From: Burkholderiales bacterium
GTDB taxonomy: Bacteria > Pseudomonadota > Gammaproteobacteria > Burkholderiales > JAEUOS01
Assembly: GCA_016790635.1 (NCBI GenBank)
Contig: JAEUOR010000062.1
Location: forward strand, 124,001-188,000
Direction of reading: 5' to 3'
DNA length: 64,000 bases
A model generated the notes under the pieces. It ran no database searches. It was not told where the DNA came from and saw only the letters and a program-made list of their open reading frames with translations. Positions within the stretch are counted from its first letter, which is position 1, and each line of letters starts with the position of its first letter. Below are positions 43,318 to 52,055 of this stretch, piece after piece. The position numbers were made by a program, and so were the translations under genes.

Positions 43318-43802
43318 CCCCGGCCTGGGTGGGTCTGGGCGCCAACCTGGGCAACGCCAACGCCACACTCGAAGCTGCGATGCACGACCTGGCCGGCTTG
43401 CCGCGCACCGTGCTCAGGCGGCGTTCGTCGCTCTACCGGACCGCACCCTTGGATGCCAGCGGCCCGGACTTCATCAACGCCGTCGCCGCGCTGGACACCG
43501 CGCTTGACGCGCAGGACCTGCTGGCGCACCTGCAAACCATCGAGGCGCGCCACGGTCGCGTCCGGACATACCGCAATGCGCCGCGCACCCTGGATCTCGA
43601 CCTGCTGCTCTTCGGTGGATCCGTCATCGCCACCGCGGAGTTGACCGTCCCGCACCCGCGCATGGCAGCGCGCGCATTCGTGCTCGCTCCCCTGCTGGAA
43701 GTATCACCCGACATCGTCATTCCCGGAATGGGCCCGGCGGCATCGCTGCTGGCGGGCCTGGGCGCGCAACCCATCGTCCGCCTGGGAGAACCGACATCAT
43801 GA
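43314..43802 (+). CDS. folK: 2-amino-4-hydroxy-6-hydroxymethyldihydropteridine pyrophosphokinase
   Basis: 162 residues: WVGLGANLGNANATLEAA, SSLYRTAPL, GPDFINAVAAL, RTLDLDLLLFGG, VPHPRMAARAFVLAPL. Folate synthesis. GTG start overlapping the pcnB stop (GTGA); its stop overlaps the next gene (ATGA). Confidence 0.95.
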   Translation: MTPAWVGLGANLGNANATLEAAMHDLAGLPRTVLRRRSSLYRTAPLDASGPDFINAVAALDTALDAQDLLAHLQTIEARHGRVRTYRNAPRTLDLDLLLFGGSVIATAELTVPHPRMAARAFVLAPLLEVSPDIVIPGMGPAASLLAGLGAQPIVRLGEPTS

Positions 43803-44143
43803 ACTGGAACGTGCTGGCCACCACCACAGGCCTCCTCATCCTGTCGAACGTCTTCATGACCTTTGCCTGGTACGCCCACCTGAAGGACATGTCGTCCCGG
43901 CCATGGTGGTTCGCCGCGCTGGCCTCCTGGGGCATCGCGCTCTTCGAGTACCTGTTGCAGGTACCGGCCAACCGCATCGGCTACACCGCGCTCTCGCTTG
44001 CGCAGCTGAAGATCCTGCAGGAGGTCATCACGCTGGCGGTGTTCGTGCCGTTCGCGATCTTCTACATGCAGCAGCCGCTCAAGCTGGATTACCTGTGGGC
44101 TGCCTTGTGTATGATGGCCGCGGTGTATTTCGTGTTTCGCTAA
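43799..44143 (+). CDS. DUF486 family small membrane protein
   Basis: 114 residues with four predicted transmembrane helices, DMT-like (NVLATTTGLLILSNVFMTFAW, YLLQVPANRIGYTALSLAQLKILQE). Function unknown. The last 42 bases of this gene and the 7 bases after it occur again 1.45 kb downstream (45548). Confidence 0.85.
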   Translation: MNWNVLATTTGLLILSNVFMTFAWYAHLKDMSSRPWWFAALASWGIALFEYLLQVPANRIGYTALSLAQLKILQEVITLAVFVPFAIFYMQQPLKLDYLWAALCMMAAVYFVFR

Positions 44144-44150
44144 CCGCTTG
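44102..44150 (+). repeat. 49-bp direct repeat, left copy (3' end of DUF486 gene)
   Basis: Identical to 45548-45596 at 46 of 49 positions. This copy includes the last codons and stop of the DUF486 gene. The two copies bracket the HtrA-like gene. Confidence 0.9.
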
Positions 44151-44328
44151 CTCCATGTTTCCCGTCAAGGGCGCCGAGAGTTCGGCGGACATGCGACCTG
44201 TCATGCGGATCGCGTGCTTGAAGGCGACGCGTCGCCCGCGGGCAAAAGACTCCGCCCGGCGAAGCGTCGTTCCGCACCCGGTAGGCAGGCCTGACAAATC
44301 GTTGCAGCCGTATACCAGGGAGGGTGTG

Positions 44329-45357
44329 ATGATTGCGATTCGAGGCCGTATCCCCTCGTCGACCTTCGCGGCCTTCCTGCTTGCCGGCACGGCCTACGCC
44401 CAGGACCTGCCCGATGTCGTCGAACGCGTGCATCCGTCGACGGTGCATGTCCAGATCCGCTCGACGGCCACGCAGCTGCTGCCGCCTCTGTCGCCCGAAG
44501 TCGACGAAATATTCAGACGCCTCCAGACACCGAGCTCGCGCGCGCGCCCCCGGGCCGCCACCTCCACCGGCTCAGGTTTCGTCGCCGGAGCCGACGGTTA
44601 TCTGGTGACCGCCGACTTCGTGGTTGAAGCTGAAGGCGAGATCGACGTCATTTTCCCGAGCGGACGCCGGTACCGCGCGAGCCTGGTCGGCAAGGATCGC
44701 GTCAGCGGCATCGCGGTGCTCAAAATCGACGCGACCGGCCTCGTTCCGCTGAAATACGGAGACAGCAGCAAGCTGCGCCTGGGGGAGCGCGTCTTTGCCA
44801 TAGGTGCTCCCTTCGACATGCCGGGCACGGTCACCGACGGCATCGTCAGCACACTGGGACGCGAAACGCCCGGCGCCAGCCCCATCCAGTTCATCCAGAC
44901 CAGCGTCTACATCAATCCGGGCAGTGCCGGCGGCCCATTGTTCAACATGCGCGGCGAAGTTGTCGGCATGAACACGCACATCTATACGCGCACCGGCACC
45001 TTCGTCGGCCTGTCCTTCTCCGTCCCGTCCGAGCTGGTAGCGCGTGTGTACGAGGAGATTCGCCGCACCGGCAAGGTGAGGCGGGGCCGCATGGGCATCG
45101 ACGTCGGCGACGCAGTCCAGCCCGGCGTCGGCGAAACAAGGGGCGCCCTGGTGCAAAACGTCGTACCCGGCGGGCCGGCCGCCGATGCGGGCCTGCGCGC
45201 GAACGACCTGATCGTCAGATTCGGCGGGGTTGAAGTTCAAAGCGGTACGCACCTGACGCGCCTGGTGCAGTCCAGCAAGCCGGGCGATCGCGTCCCGGTC
45301 GATTATTTGCGCAGCGGTCAGCGGCAGTCGGTCACGCTGGTCATGCAGGAACAATAG
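44329..45357 (+). CDS. HtrA/DegP-like protein with all three catalytic residues replaced
   Basis: 342 residues: probable signal peptide (to about residue 24, cleavage near TAYA-Q), trypsin-like domain, one PDZ domain (GALVQNVVPGGPAADAGLRANDLIV). Against HtrA/DegQ the catalytic His (LTNNHV) is F97 in VTADFVV, the Asp (SDIALL) is G127 in VSGIAVL, and the Ser (GNSGG) is A200 in PGSAGGPLF. The fold motifs around them are intact and the frame is open, so this looks like a maintained pseudoprotease, perhaps a peptide-binding or chaperone protein. SD GGGAGG before ATG. Stands alone between DUF486 and dgk. Confidence 0.85.
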   Translation: MIAIRGRIPSSTFAAFLLAGTAYAQDLPDVVERVHPSTVHVQIRSTATQLLPPLSPEVDEIFRRLQTPSSRARPRAATSTGSGFVAGADGYLVTADFVVEAEGEIDVIFPSGRRYRASLVGKDRVSGIAVLKIDATGLVPLKYGDSSKLRLGERVFAIGAPFDMPGTVTDGIVSTLGRETPGASPIQFIQTSVYINPGSAGGPLFNMRGEVVGMNTHIYTRTGTFVGLSFSVPSELVARVYEEIRRTGKVRRGRMGIDVGDAVQPGVGETRGALVQNVVPGGPAADAGLRANDLIVRFGGVEVQSGTHLTRLVQSSKPGDRVPVDYLRSGQRQSVTLVMQEQ

Positions 45358-45547
45358 AACCCTGCCTGCATGGCCCCGGCGATATCAGCGCAAACTTCCG
45401 TTCATCGCGATGCTTGATCAATCCGCGCCACAGATCGAGACCGCCACCGCAAACGATGGCAGGCTCGACCGGTCCCGGCCTCCTCGCAGCCGATGCCATG
45501 TGGATCCCGAAATGAAACGGCTGGGCGATTCCAGCTCTTCCGCGGCC
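45358..45547. other. intergenic region right of the HtrA-like gene
   Basis: 190 bp without a recognisable gene, RNA or terminator. It belongs to the inserted segment between the two 49-bp repeats. Confidence 0.4.
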
Positions 45548-45596
45548 GCCTTGTGTATGATGGCCGCGGTGTATTTCGTGCTTCGCTAGTCGCTTG
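45548..45596 (+). repeat. 49-bp direct repeat, right copy
   Basis: Second copy of the DUF486 gene 3' end, differing at three positions. It is out of its original context and runs into the start of the dgk gene, whose TTG start lies in its last three bases. Confidence 0.9.
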
Positions 45597-46244
45597 TTAT
45601 CAGTTCTCCCGGAAAGGTTCCGCCACGTCGTCATCGAAGGTCCGATCGGCGTCGGCAAGACCTCGCTCGCGCGGCGCCTGGCCGATGCTACCGGCGCGGC
45701 GCTCATGCTCGAAGCGCCCGAGGACAACCCCTTTCTCGCGCGCTTCTACGAAGACATGCCGCGCTACGCGCTACCCACGCAACTGTTTTTTCTCTTCCAG
45801 CGCATCCACCAACTGCATGACCTGCGCCATCCGGACATGTTCAAGGGCGCGACCGTCGGTGATTTCCTGTTCGAGAAGGATCCTCTTTTCGCGCGCCTGA
45901 CCCTGGCCGACGACGAGTTGGCGCTCTATGAGCAGATGTACCGCCACCTGAAACCGCAGGCGCCCGTGCCCGATCTGGTCATCTACCTGCAGGCCGACCC
46001 GGCGACGCTGGCCGAGCGCGTCAAGAAACGCGGGGTCGAGCATGAACAGCCGATCTCGGAGGCCTATCTGGCCAAGCTGGCCGAGCGCTACACGCGCTTT
46101 TTCCACCACTACGACGCCGCCCCGACCCTGATCGTCAACGCCGAGCGCTTCAATTTCGTCGACAGCGACGAGGACTTCGGCTTTCTCATCAAGCGCATCC
46201 GCGAGATGCGCGGCAAGCGCGAGTACGTCAATCGCATGGCCTGA
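45594..46244 (+). CDS. deoxyadenosine/deoxyguanosine kinase family protein
   Basis: 216 residues. P-loop VIEGPIGVGKTSLARRLA, then DYLFEK-like GDFLFEKDPLFARL and a lid-region LAERVKKRGVEHEQPI. Deoxynucleoside kinase of the type normally found between DUF486/folK and panB/panC in Burkholderiales. The only available start giving an intact N-terminus is TTG, inside the 49-bp repeat, with no Shine-Dalgarno; the insertion may have altered its expression. Confidence 0.85.
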   Translation: MLSVLPERFRHVVIEGPIGVGKTSLARRLADATGAALMLEAPEDNPFLARFYEDMPRYALPTQLFFLFQRIHQLHDLRHPDMFKGATVGDFLFEKDPLFARLTLADDELALYEQMYRHLKPQAPVPDLVIYLQADPATLAERVKKRGVEHEQPISEAYLAKLAERYTRFFHHYDAAPTLIVNAERFNFVDSDEDFGFLIKRIREMRGKREYVNRMA

Positions 46245-46300
46245 CGGCCTCGAGCGCCGCCACGCAGGACCGACACGCAACCGTTTTCCTGGAATTCGTC

Positions 46301-47137
46301 ATGGACGTCATCCACACCGTCGCCGAATTGCGCGCCCGCCTCGCGCACGAGCCCGGCAATGCCCTCGTGCCGACCATGGGCAACCTGCACGAGGGCCATA
46401 TCCGCCTGGTCGAGAGCATCCGCCCGCAAAGCGCATGCACGGTTGTTTCCATTTTTGTCAACCGCCTGCAATTCGGCCCGCGCGAAGACTTCGACAAGTA
46501 CCCGCGCACCTTTGCAAGTGACTGCGCCAAGCTCGCAGCCGCCGGCTGCGACGTCGTCTTCGCGCCGGACGAGGCCGAGATCTACCCTGAACCGCAGACC
46601 TATACCGTCGAGCCGCCCGAAATCGCCAACATCCTCGATGGCGCGGTGCGGCCCGGGCACTTTCGCGGCGTCGCCACGGTGGTCCTCAAGCTCTTCAACA
46701 TGGTCGCTCCGCGCGCCGCGATCTTCGGCAAGAAGGACTACCAGCAGTGCATCGTCCTCAACAACATGGCGCGCCAGCTGGCCCTGCCGATCAGAATCAT
46801 CCTGGCCGAGACCGTGCGCGCTCCGGACGGCCTGGCGCTTTCATCGCGGAACGGCTACCTGTCCGCGCCTGAGCGCGCCGAAGCGCCGCAACTGCACGCC
46901 ACCCTGCTGCGCGTCGCGACCGAGGTGCACGCCGGCAAGCGCGACTACCGACGCATCGAACTGTCCGCCATGGCCCACCTGGCAGAGCGCGGCTGGCAAC
47001 CCGACTACGTCGCGATCCGCCGCCGCACCGACTTGATGCCTCCGCTGGAAGGCGATGCCGAACTGGTCGTTCTCGGGGCGGCGAAGCTGGGCGCGACCCG
47101 ACTGATCGACAACCTGGAGCTTGCCGCGCCGGCATGA
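46301..47137 (+). CDS. panC: pantothenate synthetase
   Basis: 278 residues: VPTMGNLHEGHIRLV (HxGH), FVNRLQFGPREDFDKYPRT, GHFRGVATVVLKLFNMV, FGKKDYQQCIVL, SSRNGYLSAPER. Joins pantoate and beta-alanine. Note NRLQF, where most family members read NPLQF. Followed by a 77-bp gap before the oxygenase genes. Confidence 0.96.
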   Translation: MDVIHTVAELRARLAHEPGNALVPTMGNLHEGHIRLVESIRPQSACTVVSIFVNRLQFGPREDFDKYPRTFASDCAKLAAAGCDVVFAPDEAEIYPEPQTYTVEPPEIANILDGAVRPGHFRGVATVVLKLFNMVAPRAAIFGKKDYQQCIVLNNMARQLALPIRIILAETVRAPDGLALSSRNGYLSAPERAEAPQLHATLLRVATEVHAGKRDYRRIELSAMAHLAERGWQPDYVAIRRRTDLMPPLEGDAELVVLGAAKLGATRLIDNLELAAPA

Positions 47138-47214
47138 TCGCCCGGGTGCAGGCGCTCTGAACCGGCCTCACGGTCGGTATAAAGTAGCGTATCACCCGCC
47201 ATGTGGAGTGCCCG

Positions 47215-48648
47215 ATGGACGCCATTCTCGAACAGAATCCCTACCTCGACGGCGAACCCTTCGCCCCGGTGACCGAAGAGGCCACGCTGGGCGAGACGGC
47301 GTTGCGCATCGAGGGCACCCTGCCGCGCGACTTCGGCGGCCTGTATGTGCGCAACGGCCCCAACGCGCAATTCCGCCCTGAGGGCCGCTATCACTGGTTC
47401 GACGGCGACGGCATGCTGCATGCGATCCGCTTCGCTGACGGCCATGCGACCTACCGCAACCGCTGGGTCACGACCTCCGCCTTCGCCGAGGAGCGCGCTG
47501 CCGGGCGGCCGATCTGGCGCGGCATCCGCGAATCGGCCAACCGCGAGCGGCGCGAGCAGCCCTTCAAGGACACCTCGAACACGGACGTGAAGTTCCACAA
47601 CGGCAGCCTCATCACCACCTGGTACCTGTGCGGCGTGCCGTATCGCGTCGATCCGTTGACGCTGGCCACCCTCGGGCCCGACGACTTCGGCGGCAAGTTG
47701 AAGACGCGCGTCTCGGCACACATCAAGGTCGATGAGACCAACTGGGACCTGATGTTCTTCGACTACGGCATCAGGAAACCCTACATGACCTACGGCGTGG
47801 TCGGCGCCGATGGCGTCCTGAAGCACCACGTGCCGATCGACCTGCCCGGCCCGCGCCTGCCGCACGACATGTCGATCACCGAGAATTACTCGATCCTCAT
47901 GGACCTGCCGGTGTTCCAGGACATGGACGCGGCGCGCGCCGGGCGCTGGAAGACCGACTGGCATGCCGACATGCCCGCGCGCTTCGGCATCCTGCCGCGC
48001 TACGGCGACACGAAGGACGTGCGCTGGTTCGAGGCCGAGTCCTGCTACATCTATCACTCGACCAACGCGTGGGAAGAAGGCACCGGTGACGACAAGACCA
48101 TCGTCATGGAGGCATTCAAGTTCGAGCGACCGTTCGCCGATTACCCGGACGGCGCGACCGAGTTCGACCGCATGCTGCACAACCATCGCATCAACGCGCA
48201 CCTGCAGCGCTATCGTTTTCACCTGAAGAGCGGCAAGACCACCGAAGAGCCCGTGACGCGCGACATCGGCGAGTTCGGCATGATCAACACGCGCATGAAC
48301 GGCCGCAAGACGCGCTACGTGTACGGCAACGGCTTCGACTACGACGAGATGCCGGTGCGTTTCAAGAGCCTGATGCGCTGGGATACCGAGGCCCGTACCA
48401 CCGAGAGCTTCGAATTCGCGCCGGCGTTCAACGCCAGCGAGCCGCAGTTCTGCGCGCGCGACGGCGCGACAGCCGAGGACGACGGCTATGTCGTCACCTT
48501 CCTGCACAACAGCGACACCCGCCAGGGCGAGTGCTGGCTGTTCGATGCGCGCGCCATCGCCGCCGGGCCATTGGCCAAGGTGCACATCCCGCAGCGTCTG
48601 CCCGCAGGCTTTCACGGCATCTGGGTGCCGCAGGAGTACCTGAAATGA
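47215..48648 (+). CDS. carotenoid/stilbene cleavage oxygenase paralogue 1
   Basis: 477 residues, RPE65/lignostilbene-dioxygenase family. The four Fe(II)-binding histidines are H169 (RVSAHIKVD), H217 (LPHDMSITENYS), H281 (YHSTNAWEEG) and H467 (GFHGIW). No signal peptide. ATG with GGAG eight bases upstream. Such enzymes use O2 to split a C=C bond in carotenoids, stilbenes or isoeugenol-type phenylpropenoids. Overlaps paralogue 2 by ATGA, so they are co-translated. Confidence 0.9.
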   Translation: MDAILEQNPYLDGEPFAPVTEEATLGETALRIEGTLPRDFGGLYVRNGPNAQFRPEGRYHWFDGDGMLHAIRFADGHATYRNRWVTTSAFAEERAAGRPIWRGIRESANRERREQPFKDTSNTDVKFHNGSLITTWYLCGVPYRVDPLTLATLGPDDFGGKLKTRVSAHIKVDETNWDLMFFDYGIRKPYMTYGVVGADGVLKHHVPIDLPGPRLPHDMSITENYSILMDLPVFQDMDAARAGRWKTDWHADMPARFGILPRYGDTKDVRWFEAESCYIYHSTNAWEEGTGDDKTIVMEAFKFERPFADYPDGATEFDRMLHNHRINAHLQRYRFHLKSGKTTEEPVTRDIGEFGMINTRMNGRKTRYVYGNGFDYDEMPVRFKSLMRWDTEARTTESFEFAPAFNASEPQFCARDGATAEDDGYVVTFLHNSDTRQGECWLFDARAIAAGPLAKVHIPQRLPAGFHGIWVPQEYLK

Positions 48649-50108
48649 GTGTCACCATCGCCGGCCGGATCAAGGCCACCCTGGGACCGACCGACCACCC
48701 TTACCTGACCGGACCGTTCACGCCCAACCTGACCGAGTTGGACGCGACCGACATGGAAGTCATCGGGCGTATTCCCGACGACATCGCCGGCGCCTACTTT
48801 CGCAACACGCAAAACCAGGTGCATCAGCCGCTGGGGCGTTTCCATCCCTTCGATTCCGACGGCATGATCCACATGATGCGCTTCGAAGGTGGCCGTGCGA
48901 CCTATCGCAACCGCGCCGTGCGAACGACCGGCTTCCTGGCCGAAGCCGCGGCGGGCAAGTCGCTGTGGGCCGGGCTCATGGAAGCGCCGGCCAAGTCACG
49001 CCCGGGCTGGGGCGCGCACGGATTCATCAAGGACGCCTCGTCCACCGATGTGGTGGTGCATGCAGGGCGTGCGCTCACCACCTACTACCAGTGCGGCGAG
49101 GCCTATCGACTCGACGCAGCGACCCTCGACACCCTGGGTCCCGAGACCTGGGGCGGAATGGCACCCGACGAAGGCGTCTCGGCGCACTGCAAGGTCGACC
49201 TCGCCACCGGTGAACTGCTGTTCTTCAACTATTCGCGCAGCAGCCCCTACATGCATTACGGCGTCGTCGGCGCGGACAACAAGCTCAGGCACTACGTCCC
49301 GGTGCCGCTGCCCGGTCCGCGCCTGCCGCACGACATGGCATTCACGAAGAACTACTCGATCCTCAACGACTTTCCGCTTTTCTGGGACCCGGAGATGCTC
49401 GCGCGCGGAATGCGCGTGGTGCGCTACTTCCCGCACCTGGGGTCGCGCTTCGCGGTGATCCCGCGCTACGGCAAGACCGAAGACATCCGCTGGTTCGACG
49501 CCGCGCCCACCTTCGTCCTGCACTTTCTCAACGCTTGGGAGGAGGGCGACGAGATCATCATGGACGGGTACTTCCAGAAGAGCCCGATGCCGGTCTCGCC
49601 GCCGGACGCGCCGGACATCTACAAGCGCATGATGGTCTACCTCGACATGTACGCCATGCAGCCGCACCTGCACCGCTGGCGCTTCAACTTGAAGACCGGG
49701 GCCACGCGCGAGGAAAAGCTGGACGACCGCGTGCTGGAGTTCGGCATGTTCAACCAGGACTACGCGGGCCGCCCCTACCGTTACGCGTACAGCGCGCAGT
49801 CACGGCCCGGCTGGTTCCTCTTCACGGGGCTGGTCAAGCACGACCTCGCGACGGGACAGTCGCAGACCCTCGAATTCGGCGACCAGGTCTACGGCAGTGA
49901 GTCCCCGTTCGCGCCGCGCATCGGCGCCAGGGACGAAGACGACGGCTACCTGGTCTCCTTCATGACCGACATGAAGAACGACCGCTCGGAATGCTGGCTG
50001 ATCGACGCCAAGCGCTTCGCCGACGGTCCGGTGTGCCGGGTGATCCTGCCGCAGCGCATCGCCAGCGGCACGCATTCGACCTGGGCGCAGGCAAGGGAAT
50101 TCGCCTAG
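48645..50108 (+). CDS. carotenoid/stilbene cleavage oxygenase paralogue 2
   Basis: 487 residues. Iron ligands H181 (VSAHCKVD), H229 (LPHDMAFTKNYS), H293 (LHFLNAWEEG) and H477 (GTHSTW). Clearly diverged from paralogue 1 (for example RNTQNQVHQPLGRFHPFDSDG in place of RNGPNAQFRPEGRYHWFDGDG). Co-translated with paralogue 1, so the two may form a heteromer or act on successive substrates. Its stop codon shares CTAG with the convergent LysR gene. A 70-bp relic of a very similar gene lies at 53861. Confidence 0.9.
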   Translation: MSVTIAGRIKATLGPTDHPYLTGPFTPNLTELDATDMEVIGRIPDDIAGAYFRNTQNQVHQPLGRFHPFDSDGMIHMMRFEGGRATYRNRAVRTTGFLAEAAAGKSLWAGLMEAPAKSRPGWGAHGFIKDASSTDVVVHAGRALTTYYQCGEAYRLDAATLDTLGPETWGGMAPDEGVSAHCKVDLATGELLFFNYSRSSPYMHYGVVGADNKLRHYVPVPLPGPRLPHDMAFTKNYSILNDFPLFWDPEMLARGMRVVRYFPHLGSRFAVIPRYGKTEDIRWFDAAPTFVLHFLNAWEEGDEIIMDGYFQKSPMPVSPPDAPDIYKRMMVYLDMYAMQPHLHRWRFNLKTGATREEKLDDRVLEFGMFNQDYAGRPYRYAYSAQSRPGWFLFTGLVKHDLATGQSQTLEFGDQVYGSESPFAPRIGARDEDDGYLVSFMTDMKNDRSECWLIDAKRFADGPVCRVILPQRIASGTHSTWAQAREFA

Positions 50109-51049
50109 AGCCGAGGCGCGCGGCGCGTCGGGCGCACCGCGCGCAGTGCCTCGGCAAAGGCCGCGAGCACCGGTTCCGGCGGCTCGCGACGGCGGGTGAG
50201 CAGCGACACCGGTGGCAGGTTGGACTCGAAGGGCAGCGGCAGCACCCGCACCAGGCCGAGTGCCGAGTAGTGCTCGGCGACGCCGGCGGGAAGCATCACC
50301 AGCGCGTCGGACTCGCGCACCACGGTGATGTTGGCGAGAATGGACACCGATTCGAAAAGGCAGCGCGGTTCGGCGAGACCGCGGCGCGCCAGCCAGGCAG
50401 AGAACACGCGCCGCAGCGGCGCATTCGGTTGCGGCATCACCCAGTCGCAGGCGGCCGCCTGTGGCCAGCTGATGCGCCGGCCACGGCGCGCGAGCGCATG
50501 TCCCGGGCGTGCCGCCACCACGATGGGCTCTGCGTAAAGCGGCTCGATGTCGAAATCGCCCGTGTCGTCGCTGTCCAGTACCCGGCCGATGACGGCGTCG
50601 AGCGCGCCCTCGCGCAGGGCGCCGAGCAGGGCATCGGCGCCGCCTTCCTCCACCCGCACCCGCAACGGCTGCCCGCGCGCACGCAGCCACGCCAGCGCGC
50701 GCGGCACCAGCACCGGCGCGGCCACTGCGTAGACGCCCACGCGTGCCAAGCCGCGCGCGCCGGCCGCGACGGCATCGAGTTCGTCACGCGCTCCGTCGAG
50801 CGACGCGATGAGCCGCCGGGCACGGGCGATCAGCGCCGTGCCGGCCGCGGTGGCCACGACACCCCGGCTGGAACGCTCGAACAGTCGGGTGCCCACGGCG
50901 GCCTCGGCCTCGCGCAACAGCTTGCTCGCGGCAGGCTGGGTCACCACGAGCGCGCGTGCCGCGGCATGCACGCTCGCCCCCCCATCGAGTGCCGCCAGCA
51001 GCTCCAGGTGGCGCAACTTAAGACGGCGGTGCAGGGGTGTGGCGACCAT
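50105..51049 (-). CDS. LysR-type transcriptional regulator
   Basis: 314 residues: winged helix LRHLELLAALDGGASVHAAARALVVTQPAASKLLREAE and a periplasmic-binding-like effector domain. Divergent from the MBL-hydrolase/Bug/hydrolase genes and convergent with the oxygenases. Resembles the GalR/GbpR-type LysR group (sugar/aromatic acids). Likely controls the operon starting at 51149; start at MVATPLHRRLK, where the DNA-binding domain begins. Confidence 0.88.
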   Translation of the reverse strand: MVATPLHRRLKLRHLELLAALDGGASVHAAARALVVTQPAASKLLREAEAAVGTRLFERSSRGVVATAAGTALIARARRLIASLDGARDELDAVAAGARGLARVGVYAVAAPVLVPRALAWLRARGQPLRVRVEEGGADALLGALREGALDAVIGRVLDSDDTGDFDIEPLYAEPIVVAARPGHALARRGRRISWPQAAACDWVMPQPNAPLRRVFSAWLARRGLAEPRCLFESVSILANITVVRESDALVMLPAGVAEHYSALGLVRVLPLPFESNLPPVSLLTRRREPPEPVLAAFAEALRAVRPTRRAPRL

Positions 51050-51148
51050 GATCAATGATAACTCCTGGTTTTCACTAGACGCCAATTATTCATTATTCCG
51101 CTATTTGTCTCCGGGCGTAGACTGGATCAAATCCTCCAAGGAGAGTCC

Positions 51149-52042
51149 ATGCGCATCACTATGCTGGGTACCGGCGCCGCCTTCCCGGATCCCGACCGCG
51201 CCCAGTCTGGAATCCTGGTCACCCTGGACAACGGCCGGCACTACCTGTTCGACTGCGGCGCGGGCATCACCCGCAACATGGTGCGCGCGAATGTGAGCCC
51301 GTCGGAAGTCACCGCGGTATTCCTCACCCACCTGCACCACGACCATGTCTGCGACTTCCCGCAGTTCGTGATCACCGGCTGGATGTGGGACCGCCAGGAC
51401 TCCCCGGTGGTGATCGGTCCCAAGGGCACCCAGCACTTCGTCAGTCACCTGTTCGAGGGCGGCGCGTTCAAGGCCGATTTCGACGCGCGCAGCTACTACG
51501 CGCGACGCAAGACCAACCTCGCGGCAGTGCGTCCGAAAGTCATCGAGTGCGAGCCCGGCATCGCCTACCAGGACGAGCACGTCACCATCCGTTGCGACTG
51601 GGTCGAGCACATCCCGCGCGAGATCAGCGAGTGCTTCGGCATCCGCTTCGAGGCCGAGGGCAAGGCCGTGGCCTTCAGCGGCGACACCGCGCCGTGCGAG
51701 TCGATGGTCAGGCTGGCGCAGGACGCCGACCTGCTGATTCACGAATGCACGTTTCCGCAGTCTTTCATCGAGCATCGGAAGAAGTCCGGCGTGGGCATTT
51801 TTGCCCACACCAGTCCGACCGAACTGGGCCAGATCGCGGCACGCGCCCGCGTGAAGCGCCTCTTGCCCACACACTTCGGGCATTTCGACAGCACCAGCGC
51901 CTTGATCAAGCGCATTGCCCGTCATCACTTTCCGGTCGAGGAGATGGGTCCGCACCTGATGGACGATGTCGTCCGCGACATCCGCAAGCACTACGCCGGG
52001 CCGCTCCAGCTGGCCACCGACCTGTTGCGTGTCGACCTCTGA
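51149..52042 (+). CDS. MBL-fold hydrolase (RNase Z/arylsulfatase-like)
   Basis: 297 residues: MLGTGAAFPDPDRAQSG, zinc motif THLHHDHVCDFP, AFSGDTAPCESM, HECTF, THFGHF, all as in the ribonuclease-Z-like small-molecule hydrolase branch. SD AAGGAG before ATG. First gene of the unit MBL-Bug-hydrolase, divergent from LysR. The 99-bp intergenic region is AT-rich and should hold the LysR sites. Confidence 0.87.
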   Translation: MRITMLGTGAAFPDPDRAQSGILVTLDNGRHYLFDCGAGITRNMVRANVSPSEVTAVFLTHLHHDHVCDFPQFVITGWMWDRQDSPVVIGPKGTQHFVSHLFEGGAFKADFDARSYYARRKTNLAAVRPKVIECEPGIAYQDEHVTIRCDWVEHIPREISECFGIRFEAEGKAVAFSGDTAPCESMVRLAQDADLLIHECTFPQSFIEHRKKSGVGIFAHTSPTELGQIAARARVKRLLPTHFGHFDSTSALIKRIARHHFPVEEMGPHLMDDVVRDIRKHYAGPLQLATDLLRVDL

Positions 52043-52055
52043 AGGAGATCCGCTG

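Noticed and set aside
50105..50108. Shared CTAG stop codons of oxygenase 2 and LysR
   Set aside because: A neat overlap but an expected result of compact convergent genes; no regulatory meaning can be supported.
51050..51148. T-N11-A type LysR boxes upstream of the MBL hydrolase gene
   Set aside because: Several matches are possible in this AT-rich gap and none is clearly better than chance, so no single operator is listed.
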